From Thermomicrobiaceae bacterium (lineage in GTDB: Bacteria > Chloroflexota > Chloroflexia > Thermomicrobiales > Thermomicrobiaceae), in contig SKKR01000222.1 in the NCBI GenBank assembly GCA_007123655.1, forward strand, positions 1 to 11,981: DNA of 11,981 nt, read 5' to 3'. The notes beneath the pieces were generated by a model. It was not told the origin of the DNA and searched no databases. It saw only the letters and a program-made list of their open reading frames with translations. Position numbers and translations under genes: made by a program. This document shows positions 1 to 6,072 of the stretch, one piece after another (the first letter of the stretch is position 1; each line of letters opens with the position of its first letter).

Positions 1-1910
1 CCGACCGCGATCGCTGGACCGAAATCCGGATCCTGTGACATGCCCAGAATGATCTCACGTCCCGCTGGCGCCATCTCCTGGACCAGGACCCCGTTGATTC
101 GTGCATTGGGATCGTACTGAGTCACACGCTTAATGATCTGGTCGTAGGCAGACCGGACCTCCGCCTCCGTGCCGAGATTGAGTTCGAGCCCGCCAGCGTC
201 GGTCTTGTGCAATATATCCGGCGATTCGATCTTGAGGACGACCGGGAAGCCGAGCCGTGTCGCTTCAGCTGCCGCCCGGTCGGCGGATACCGCCAGCGAT
301 TCACGTGTCGTCGGAATGTCGTAGAGCTTGAGCAGATCCTTGGCGGCACGTTCCGTGAGCGGATGACCTTCCGCGGCAAGAACAAGGTCGCGCGCTTCAT
401 CTGCGAGCGCGCTCTTTCTGACCGACGGTCGGTGCCCGCGCAGCCAGTCGCGCCGAAATGCCGCGTAGTCGATCATCGACTTGACCGCTTGAAGGCTGTC
501 GTCGGCTCCTTGAAGGAACGGCGTCCCGTCCCAGGTGTTGACCGGATCACCGGGAGGTTCACCCCAGCGAAACCCGTCGTGCAGTTTTCCAGATACAAGC
601 GACATGACGAGAAACACTTTGTCCGGATACCGCTCGGGCATCGATTTCAGCACCTGACCGACCGGGGTGTCGTTGTCGATCATCGTCGGGTAGGCCTGAC
701 CGTAGATGACAACGTCCACGTTGGGATCTTCGGCCATCGATACCAGCGACCCTTCCGTGATCTCGGGCTGCGTCGCGGCCTGCCCCGTAGTGTCCAGCGG
801 GTTGCCAATCGTCCCGTACTCCGGGATCACGGGCTTCAACTTCTCGACGGTCTCCGGCGCGAGTTCCGGCAGATGGATCCCGATGTCCTGACTCAGATCC
901 GAGACCAGCCCACCCGCTCCTCCGGAAATGAAAATGGTCCCGACGCCGTCGCCCCGTGGAAGCCGTTTTGAGTGGAACGCGGCAATCGTCTCGATCATCT
1001 CGTCCAGCGTCCGTACACGAACGATCCCGAGCTGGCGCATGGTAGCGTCGGCGATCTCGTCAGAACCGACCAGCGATCCGGTGTGCGCTCGCGCGGCGCG
1101 CTGGCCTCCCTCTGACCGGCCAATCTTCAACACGATCAGCGGTTTCCCTTTTTCGAGCGCGAGCCGAGCAACGTGCCGAAGTTTGTCCGGATTCCGGAAT
1201 TGTTCGATGAAGCAGGCGATGATCCTCGTTGCATCGTCCTCCACGAAGTATTTGATGAAGTCAGCCGCTTCCAGGTCGGCTTCATTGCCGGTCGTAACCA
1301 CATAGGAGTAGCCGATTCCCCGCTCCTGAGGAGGAAGGATCATGCCGTAGGTCAGCAGTCCGGACTGGAACACAAGCCCGACTGGTCCCTCGAGCACCGT
1401 CGAGTAAGGCCCGGACTTCGCGATCATCCTTGCCGGTGTGCTGACCAGACCGAGGCAGTTTGGTCCGACGACCCGGACGCCGGTTCTCCGGGCGAACTCG
1501 CGGATGTATTCCTGCCGTTGAATCGCGTCGTCGTCTGATTGCTCGCCAAAGCCGCTGGTGATGATGTTGACCGCCTTGACTCCCGCGGCCGGGCACTGCT
1601 CGAGCACCTCCGGAACAACGTGACTCGGGACAACGACGATCGCCTTGTCGACGCCGCCGGGGATCTCATCGACTCGCGGATAGCATGGAGCGCCGAGCAC
1701 TTCCTCGTGACGCGGGGTAACGCCGAAAATCTCTCCCTCGAACCCCTGTCGAAGTATCCCCTGGTGAATGTTATTGGCGAACCCGCGGCGAGGAGTTGCA
1801 CCGATAATCGCAATACGCTTCGGGTGGAACAACGCGCGCATCGCCTCGGTCGAGTCGTGCTCGATACCAAAACGCTGCACGTGCTCGGACGAAGTGTGCG
1901 GTGCGGTCAT
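1..1910 (-). CDS. ADP-forming acyl-CoA synthetase (acetate--CoA ligase family), fused alpha-beta form, 3' end cut off by window
   Basis: This cytosolic enzyme interconverts an organic acid, CoA and ATP with the acyl-CoA, ADP and phosphate. I translated 636 codons by hand without meeting a stop; fused members are about 700 aa, so roughly the last 60-70 residues are missing. Visible order: CoA-binding Rossmann domain (about 25-125, HPKRIAIIGATPRRG), succinyl-CoA-ligase-like domain (about 173-310) with AHTGSLVG whose His276 is the probable phosphohistidine, a second ligase-like domain (about 325-470), then an ATP-grasp domain from about 500 with SPDILHKTDAGGLELNL (563-579). The start ATG at 1910 is preceded by GGGGAGGAG, with AGGAG 5 nt away. 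It is the last visible gene of the leftward operon, 66 nt after the MaoC gene. It could salvage energy by making ATP from an acyl-CoA, or activate an acid for the dehydrogenases upstream. The acyl substrate cannot be read from sequence. Some family members act as protein acetyltransferases, but no GNAT domain is visible here. Confidence 0.93.
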   Translation of the reverse strand, partial: MTAPHTSSEHVQRFGIEHDSTEAMRALFHPKRIAIIGATPRRGFANNIHQGILRQGFEGEIFGVTPRHEEVLGAPCYPRVDEIPGGVDKAIVVVPSHVVPEVLEQCPAAGVKAVNIITSGFGEQSDDDAIQRQEYIREFARRTGVRVVGPNCLGLVSTPARMIAKSGPYSTVLEGPVGLVFQSGLLTYGMILPPQERGIGYSYVVTTGNEADLEAADFIKYFVEDDATRIIACFIEQFRNPDKLRHVARLALEKGKPLIVLKIGRSEGGQRAARAHTGSLVGSDEIADATMRQLGIVRVRTLDEMIETIAAFHSKRLPRGDGVGTIFISGGAGGLVSDLSQDIGIHLPELAPETVEKLKPVIPEYGTIGNPLDTTGQAATQPEITEGSLVSMAEDPNVDVVIYGQAYPTMIDNDTPVGQVLKSMPERYPDKVFLVMSLVSGKLHDGFRWGEPPGDPVNTWDGTPFLQGADDSLQAVKSMIDYAAFRRDWLRGHRPSVRKSALADEARDLVLAAEGHPLTERAAKDLLKLYDIPTTRESLAVSADRAAAEATRLGFPVVLKIESPDILHKTDAGGLELNLGTEAEVRSAYDQIIKRVTQYDPNARINGVLVQEMAPAGREIILGMSQDPDFGPAIAV

Positions 1911-1915
1911 CAGGT

Positions 1916-1922
1916 CTCCTCC
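1916..1922 (-). promoter_or_regulatory. Ribosome binding site of the acyl-CoA synthetase gene
   Basis: On the minus strand the sequence reads GGAGGAG, then ACCTG, then ATG. This strong Shine-Dalgarno site with 5-nt spacing fixes the start at 1910. An upstream CTCC at 1925-1928 on the minus strand can pair with part of it to form a small 4-bp hairpin. Confidence 0.75.
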
Positions 1923-1937
1923 CCAGGGAGATTCGCC

Positions 1938-1966
1938 GGCCTGACTCGATCGTCCGGTCAGGGCCT
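1938..1966 (-). other. Intercistronic inverted repeat between MaoC and acyl-CoA synthetase genes
   Basis: CCTGAC and GTCAGG form a 6-bp stem around an 11-nt loop. Two more GC pairs are possible across a one-base bulge. It sits in the 66-nt gap between the two genes. No T-run follows in the direction of transcription, so it does not look like an intrinsic terminator. It might be an mRNA processing or stability element, or chance. Confidence 0.35.
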
Positions 1967-1976
1967 AGGTTTCATG

Positions 1977-2450
1977 CTAGAAATAGACCCTGCCGATTGT
2001 CTCCGCGACACAGGCGGGCTTGTCCTCACCCTCGATCTCGATGGTCTGCTGATACGTCATCTGGACAGCTTCATCACCGATCTCCTGCACGTCCATGAGC
2101 TTCGATCGGGCCCGGATCCGTTTGCCGACCCGAACGGGTGCCGGAAAGCGGACCTTGTTCACACCGTAGTTCACCGACATCCTGCCACCGAGATCGATCT
2201 GAACGCCGGTTCGTGACTTGTTCAGTTCCGGCAGAAGCGAGAGCGTCAGATACCCGTGCGCAATCGTGCCGCCGAAGAATGTCTGTGCGGCTCGCTCCGG
2301 GTCCACGTGGATGTACTGGTGGTCTCCCGTCGCGTCGGCGAACAGGTCAACCCGCTCCTGCGTGATCTCCAGCCAGTCGCTGACACCGATTTCCCGTTCC
2401 ACGAGTTCCTTGAGTGCCTCGACGCTTGTGACGGTTACGTTCCCGCTCAT
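1977..2450 (-). CDS. MaoC-like hot-dog-fold enoyl-CoA hydratase, NodN/Rv0130 type (157 aa)
   Basis: This is a probable (R)-specific enoyl-CoA hydratase that adds water to a trans-2-enoyl-CoA, or removes it. The single hot-dog domain spans nearly the whole protein. The hydratase motif ATGDHQYIHVDPERA (40-54) supplies the expected catalytic Asp43 and His48 with the family's 5-residue spacing, and GGTIAHGYLTLSLLP (60-74) follows. The N-terminal lead and the WLEITQERVDLFADATGD stretch match the NodN/Rv0130 branch rather than the longer two-domain MaoC proteins. An upstream GGAGAGG supports the ATG at 2450. It lies 33 nt after the 384-aa acyl-CoA dehydrogenase gene and is the only hydratase in the window, so it most likely acts on the enoyl-CoA made by the two dehydrogenases. 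Its chain-length or ring specificity is unknown. Confidence 0.9.
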   Translation of the reverse strand: MSGNVTVTSVEALKELVEREIGVSDWLEITQERVDLFADATGDHQYIHVDPERAAQTFFGGTIAHGYLTLSLLPELNKSRTGVQIDLGGRMSVNYGVNKVRFPAPVRVGKRIRARSKLMDVQEIGDEAVQMTYQQTIEIEGEDKPACVAETIGRVYF

Positions 2451-2483
2451 TTTCGCGCCTCTCCGCGTGCTACGACCGAACTG

Positions 2484-3638
2484 TCAGACCTCCGCGCCCG
2501 CAGTTCTACCGGCCAGGACTTCGTCCAGCACTCGAGCGTAGTGGTGGTCCACGTCGCCGTAGTGGACTTCCAAGTGTTTGGAGCGTTTGAAGTAGAAGTG
2601 AAGATCGTGTTCCCAGGTAAACCCGATACCGCCCATGACCTGAACGGCGTCGCCGCAGACCTTGCGTGACGCCTGGTTCATTGTCGACTTGGCGACTGAC
2701 GCGGCGAGCGCGCGGTCCGGCGCGTTGTCATCCTGCGCCCATGCAGCGTAGTAAACCGCGGAGTGGCCGTTTTCGACTTTCTCGAGCATCTCCGCCAGCA
2801 TGTGCTTGACCGCCTGAAACTGACCGATGTATTGACCGAACTGTTTACGCTCCTTGGCGTATTCGGTCGCCATCTCCAGTGACCGGCGAGACGCGCCGAG
2901 CATCTCGGCGGCAGCACCGACCGCGGCACGTTCCGCGGTTGACTCGAGCGCGCGCCCGGCTTCCCCGGCCGTGCCGACAATGTTCTCCGCAGGCAGAGAC
3001 ACGTTGTCGAACGTCAGCGTGGATGTCCGCTGGGTTACGTCGAACATCTTCTCCTGCCCGAACGAGACGCCCGGCGAGTCCTTCGGGACGGCGATGAGGG
3101 ATACGCCGTTCTTCCCGGTGCTTCCGGGCTCCCTCGCGACCACCAGAATGACATCAGCCGATGCAGCGAACGGGACGAAGCGTTTTCGTCCGTTGAGAGT
3201 AACGGTGTCTCCGTCTTTCGTTACTTCTGCATTGATCGAATTCGGGCTCCAGCCGGTATCGTCTTCCATGAACGCCAGCGTCAGGACGAGATCACCGTTA
3301 CAGACATCGGGGAGGAATCGGGCCATGGCGTTTTCATCGCCGCTGGACTGCAACGCGGAACCCGCCAGAATGACGGTTGGGAAGTAGGGCCCGGGATATG
3401 GGACTCGGCCCATTTCTTCCAGAATAATTGCCTGCTCGACCATCCCGAGATCACCGCCACCATACCGCTCTGGAAACGGCAGGATCCCGAGTTGCACGAA
3501 CTGCCGGTAGACATCGCGGTCGAACCCGGAGTCGCTGGTTAACATCTCGCGGACGTGGCTGGTCGGGCACTGATCGGTCAGGAACTCACGGACCAGGTTT
3601 CGCAACATCACCTGGTCTTCGTTGAAATCGAACTGCAT
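2484..3638 (-). CDS. Acyl-CoA dehydrogenase family protein, probable second subunit of a heteromeric enzyme (384 aa)
   Basis: This is a flavoprotein-family protein of the acyl-CoA dehydrogenase fold with normal length. The N-terminal helical domain (about 1-115), central beta domain (about 118-215) and C-terminal helical domain (about 225-380) are all recognisable. ERKQFGQYIGQFQAVKHMLAEM (beginning at 263) carries the Arg/Gln-Phe segment that contacts FAD across the dimer in this family. GGIGFTWEHD (336-345) is typical of the FadE27/FadE29-like smaller partners of mycobacterial alpha2-beta2 dehydrogenases. The usual YEGT segment with the medium-chain-type catalytic Glu is replaced by HYGDVDHHY (359-367). 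A Glu-Arg pair is present at 236-237 in the helix that carries the base in isovaleryl-CoA dehydrogenase. The gene starts only 2 nt after the stop of the larger dehydrogenase gene, and its GGAGAG site lies inside that gene's end, so the two are probably translationally coupled. Substrate unknown. Confidence 0.9.
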   Translation of the reverse strand: MQFDFNEDQVMLRNLVREFLTDQCPTSHVREMLTSDSGFDRDVYRQFVQLGILPFPERYGGGDLGMVEQAIILEEMGRVPYPGPYFPTVILAGSALQSSGDENAMARFLPDVCNGDLVLTLAFMEDDTGWSPNSINAEVTKDGDTVTLNGRKRFVPFAASADVILVVAREPGSTGKNGVSLIAVPKDSPGVSFGQEKMFDVTQRTSTLTFDNVSLPAENIVGTAGEAGRALESTAERAAVGAAAEMLGASRRSLEMATEYAKERKQFGQYIGQFQAVKHMLAEMLEKVENGHSAVYYAAWAQDDNAPDRALAASVAKSTMNQASRKVCGDAVQVMGGIGFTWEHDLHFYFKRSKHLEVHYGDVDHHYARVLDEVLAGRTAGAEV

Positions 3639-3640
3639 CG

Positions 3641-4891
3641 CTAATTCTCTCCGTTTCCGCCCGACTCGGCCTTCTGCGCGGCGGCCTGAACGCGATCCGC
3701 CCTGACCTCCTTCGGGAGCCCGAGGACGCGCTCGCCGAGGATGTTCTTCTGAATCTCGGAAGACCCGGCGTAGATCGTTCCGGCTCGTGACCAGGCAAAC
3801 GAATATGCCCAGCTTCCGGGCTCGAACTCCTCGGTATCCTGTTCCAGCGCGATCTCATCGGGCAGCCCGGCGATCTGCTGTCCATAGGGACCCAGGATGT
3901 CGAGAAAGACTTCCTGAATCGCCTTGTCCAGTTCGGAATAGTGCAGCTTGGCGATCGAGGCTTCGGGTCCCGGCCGCTCGCCTCGCTCCAGGCGACTCAG
4001 GATGCGCAGCGAGGCGTAACGCAGGACTTCCATGTCCGCGAACACTTTGCCGAGCCGCCATCGGATGTGCGGGTCATCGATGAGTGCGGTGCCGTTTCGC
4101 TTGACGGTCCGGACGACTTCCAGGAGCCGGTTATAGGACTCCTGCATCCGCGTGTAACGGCTCAGGGTGTTTCCTCCACGCTCATAGCTGAGCGTGGTCT
4201 GGGCGATTCGCCAGCCGGCATTCATCTCGCCGACCAGGTTGTCGGCCGGAACTCTGACGTTGGTGAAGAACACCTCGCTGAACTCGGATGATCCACTGAG
4301 CTGGGTCAGCGGCCGCACCTCGACGCCGGGCGATGACATGTCGACGAGAATGCAGGAAATACCCTGGTGCTTCGGCGCGCTGCGGTCGGTCCTGGCGAGC
4401 ATCAACCCCCAGTCCGAGTTGTGCGCACCTGACGTCCAGACCTTCTGGCCGTTGATCACGAACTCGTCACCGTCGACATCTGCCCGGCACTGCAAACTTG
4501 CCAGGTCTGAGCCGGCGTTGGGCTCGGAGTAGAGTTGACACCAGATCTCTTCGGCGGTCAGGATTTTCTGAATGTGTCGCTGTTTCTGCTCTTCCGTCCC
4601 GTGGTGGATCAGCGTTGGTCCGACAATGCTGATCCCGAGCCCGTTCACCGGAGCCGGAGCCTTGGCGCGGACCATCTCCTCGCCGACGATGGCCTGCTCC
4701 ATCGGACGGGCGTCTCGCCCGCCGTACTCAGAAGGCCATCCCATGCCGAGGTAGCCCGCCTCGTAGAGCTTTCGGTGCCACGCCTTCTTCTCGTCCAGTG
4801 ATTCGAGCTTTCTTCGCGGGACATGTTCTTCGAGCCAGGCGCGGACTTGCTGTCGAAATGCTTGATCCTGCTCGGTGTAACGCAGGTCCAT
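3641..4891 (-). CDS. Acyl-CoA dehydrogenase, FadE26-like larger subunit (416 aa)
   Basis: This FAD-dependent dehydrogenase oxidises an acyl-CoA to the 2-enoyl-CoA and passes electrons to ETF. Visible landmarks are MDLRYTEQDQAFRQQVRAWL at the N-terminus, YSEPNAGSDLASL (121-133) with KVWTSGAHNSDWGLMLART (150-168) in the flavin/substrate-contacting beta domain, and YAGSSEIQKNILGERVLGL (374-392) near the C-terminus. At the medium-chain-type catalytic position (YEG) the sequence has YAG, so Ala375 replaces Glu. Glu237 in LSYERGG is placed like the isovaleryl-CoA dehydrogenase/FadE26 catalytic Glu and is the likely base. AAGGAG lies 5 nt before the ATG at 4891. This is the first gene of the leftward operon and is followed at once by the smaller dehydrogenase. 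By analogy with the mycobacterial steroid side-chain enzymes FadE26-27 and FadE28-29, an alpha2-beta2 complex is inferred. Confidence 0.92.
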   Translation of the reverse strand: MDLRYTEQDQAFRQQVRAWLEEHVPRRKLESLDEKKAWHRKLYEAGYLGMGWPSEYGGRDARPMEQAIVGEEMVRAKAPAPVNGLGISIVGPTLIHHGTEEQKQRHIQKILTAEEIWCQLYSEPNAGSDLASLQCRADVDGDEFVINGQKVWTSGAHNSDWGLMLARTDRSAPKHQGISCILVDMSSPGVEVRPLTQLSGSSEFSEVFFTNVRVPADNLVGEMNAGWRIAQTTLSYERGGNTLSRYTRMQESYNRLLEVVRTVKRNGTALIDDPHIRWRLGKVFADMEVLRYASLRILSRLERGERPGPEASIAKLHYSELDKAIQEVFLDILGPYGQQIAGLPDEIALEQDTEEFEPGSWAYSFAWSRAGTIYAGSSEIQKNILGERVLGLPKEVRADRVQAAAQKAESGGNGEN

Positions 4892-4896
4892 AGATA

Positions 4897-4902
4897 CTCC
4901 TT
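4897..4902 (-). promoter_or_regulatory. Ribosome binding site of the 416-aa acyl-CoA dehydrogenase gene
   Basis: On the minus strand AAGGAG is followed by 5 nt and then ATG. This is a near-ideal Shine-Dalgarno site and fixes the start at 4891. Confidence 0.8.
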
Positions 4903-5039
4903 TGCTCGCCGGTGCGTCGAATTGTCCAGCGACGTTTCGTTTGGGTCTCTGTCATTGCCCTCGGTCGTAGCAGGTCCTGAATGTCCTCCGGCAGCGGTGG
5001 CAGAGGGCGCGCTTGTCGCACAATTCCGCGAACGTCATC

Positions 5040-5068
5040 ATGCTATCCCGCGCCGGTACCGGCGTCAA
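5040..5068 (-). promoter_or_regulatory. Candidate sigma70-type promoter for the leftward dehydrogenase operon
   Basis: On the minus strand TTGACG (-35, at 5063-5068; 5 of 6 consensus bases) and TAGCAT (-10, at 5040-5045; 4 of 6) are separated by exactly 17 bp. Transcription would begin near 5033, giving a leader of about 140 nt. The spacer contains the 14-bp palindrome at 5051-5064, so a repressor bound there would block this promoter. The prediction rests on pattern only. Confidence 0.5.
5051..5064. repeat. Perfect 14-bp palindrome, candidate operator
   Basis: CGCCGGTACCGGCG is identical to its reverse complement. It lies between the -35 and -10 of the leftward promoter candidate and touches the last two bases of the -35. 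Its place and symmetry fit a dimeric repressor site (TetR-family regulators commonly control acyl-CoA degradation genes), but no regulator gene is in the window. Its right half is part of an 11-bp direct repeat (TACCGGCGTCA) that recurs at 5142-5152. Confidence 0.5.
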
Positions 5069-5152
5069 TATCGTGATACAGACGGCGCTTTCGTTACATT
5101 GTTGTGACAGTCATTGCAGCGCTTACGCATGGTGCTTATGATACCGGCGTCA
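5057..5152. repeat. 11-bp direct repeat pair TACCGGCGTCA
   Basis: Exact copies lie at 5057-5067 and 5142-5152, 85 bp apart start to start. The first covers the right half of the palindrome and most of the leftward -35. The second begins at the last base of the rightward -10 candidate. The same protein could therefore bind at both promoters. An accidental repeat is not excluded. Confidence 0.45.
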
Positions 5153-5253
5153 GATCACGAGACATCTGCCACGCACCAGCACGTTTACACCGAAGTGCGA
5201 TCACCGGAGCGTCAGCCTGGTGAACGGAAATCTCGTATCGAATCGTTACATTG
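5091..5253. repeat. 11-bp direct repeat pair TCGTTACATTG
   Basis: Exact copies lie at 5091-5101 and 5243-5253. The first is just upstream of the rightward -35 candidate and the second lies shortly before the etfB ribosome binding site. Flanking bases differ. A role as an activator or repressor site is possible but unproven. Confidence 0.4.
5114..5142 (+). promoter_or_regulatory. Candidate promoter for the etfBA operon
   Basis: TTGCAG (5114-5119; 3 of 6 consensus bases) and TATGAT (5137-5142; 5 of 6) are separated by 17 bp. The weak -35 would suit activator dependence. Transcription would start near 5149, leaving a leader of about 127 nt that includes a possible hairpin at 5201-5223 (TCACCGG pairing with CC-T-GGTGA). 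Confidence 0.4.
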
Positions 5254-5275
5254 GCCTGAAAGGACCGACCGGGAG

Positions 5276-6061
5276 ATGAAAATCGTTGTCTGCGCAAAGT
5301 TCATCCCGGATCCCAACCTCGCTCTCGTGGTTGATCCGGACAAGAAACGCGTCGTCCGTGACCCGTCACAGTCGATCCTCGATCCCGGTGACGAGTTCGG
5401 AATCGAAGCGGCGCTGCAACTGGCCGAAAAACATGGTGGCGAGGTCGTGGCGGTTTCCATGGGTCCGGAATCGGCGGACGCCGGGATACGACGGGCTATG
5501 GCGATGGGCGTCGAGCGCGCGATTCTGATCACGGATCAATCGCTTGAAGGCTCGGACGCGCTCACGACCGCGGAGGTGCTTTCCAGCGTGATCGCCAGCG
5601 AAGCACCGGATATCGTGGTTACCGCCACTGAAAGCACCGATGCTTACACCGGGATGGTTCCGGGCGCGATGGCCGCGATGCTCGACATGCCCCAGCTGAC
5701 CTTTGTCAGATCTATCGAAGTTGACGGCCAGACGGTAACCGCTCAGCGCGACTACGAAAACGGCTATCAGACGGTGCGAGCAGCGTTGCCGGTGCTCATT
5801 ACCGTCACCGCGAGCGTCGCCGAGCCACGCTATCCGTCGTTCAAAGGAATGATGCAGGCGAAGAAGAAACCGATCGACACCCGGGATCTCGGCGCGGTCG
5901 GTATTGACGCTGGCTCCGCGGGGGAAGCCGGCGCGCGCGAAAAGGTTCTGGACCTGTCGAAGGTCCAGATCGAGAAGCAGACCCGGGTGGTCGAGGACGA
6001 CGGCACCGGAGACAGCGTCGACGAAATCGTTGCCTATCTTAAGCATGCTCAGGCGATCTAG
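5276..6061 (+). CDS. etfB: Electron transfer flavoprotein subunit beta (261 aa)
   Basis: EtfB forms the soluble EtfAB heterodimer that accepts electrons from acyl-CoA dehydrogenases. The protein begins MKIVVCAKFIPDP, the standard EtfB N-terminus, and carries ILDPGDEFGIEAAL (34-47), the nucleotide-contacting ATESTDAYTGMVPG (117-130), and the conserved EPRYPSFKGMMQAKKKPI (183-200), which includes the dehydrogenase-recognition loop. The nucleotide-site motif looks like the AMP-binding, non-bifurcating type and lacks the D-x-D-T-x-Q-x-G-P pattern of FAD-bifurcating ETFs. The frame is open upstream to 5114, but the ATG at 5276 gives the normal family length and N-terminus. AAAGGA ends 11 nt before it, and a GGGAG lies directly against it. 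It is the first gene of the rightward operon, divergent from the dehydrogenases it presumably serves. Confidence 0.96.
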   Translation: MKIVVCAKFIPDPNLALVVDPDKKRVVRDPSQSILDPGDEFGIEAALQLAEKHGGEVVAVSMGPESADAGIRRAMAMGVERAILITDQSLEGSDALTTAEVLSSVIASEAPDIVVTATESTDAYTGMVPGAMAAMLDMPQLTFVRSIEVDGQTVTAQRDYENGYQTVRAALPVLITVTASVAEPRYPSFKGMMQAKKKPIDTRDLGAVGIDAGSAGEAGAREKVLDLSKVQIEKQTRVVEDDGTGDSVDEIVAYLKHAQAI

Positions 6062-6072
6062 GGGGTGATCTA

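Larger units (their letters stand above)
4892..5275. other. Divergent intergenic control region
   Basis: These 384 bp separate the first codons of the dehydrogenase operon (minus) and etfB (plus). It holds one promoter candidate in each direction, a perfect 14-bp palindrome, two different 11-bp direct repeats, and leaders of about 130-140 nt on both sides. A reading frame continuous with etfB is open back to 5114 but overlaps the promoter and shows no protein family features. No RNA gene is recognisable. Confidence 0.85.

Noticed and set aside
207..971. Open frame of 254 codons on the plus strand
   Set aside because: It is antisense to the acyl-CoA synthetase, which has conserved domains throughout; the product is rich in Arg with no family features.
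5114..5275. 54-codon N-terminal extension of etfB
   Set aside because: The upstream frame is open, but it overlaps the promoter candidate and gives an extension unlike any EtfB. The ATG at 5276 yields the standard N-terminus MKIVVCAKFIPDP.
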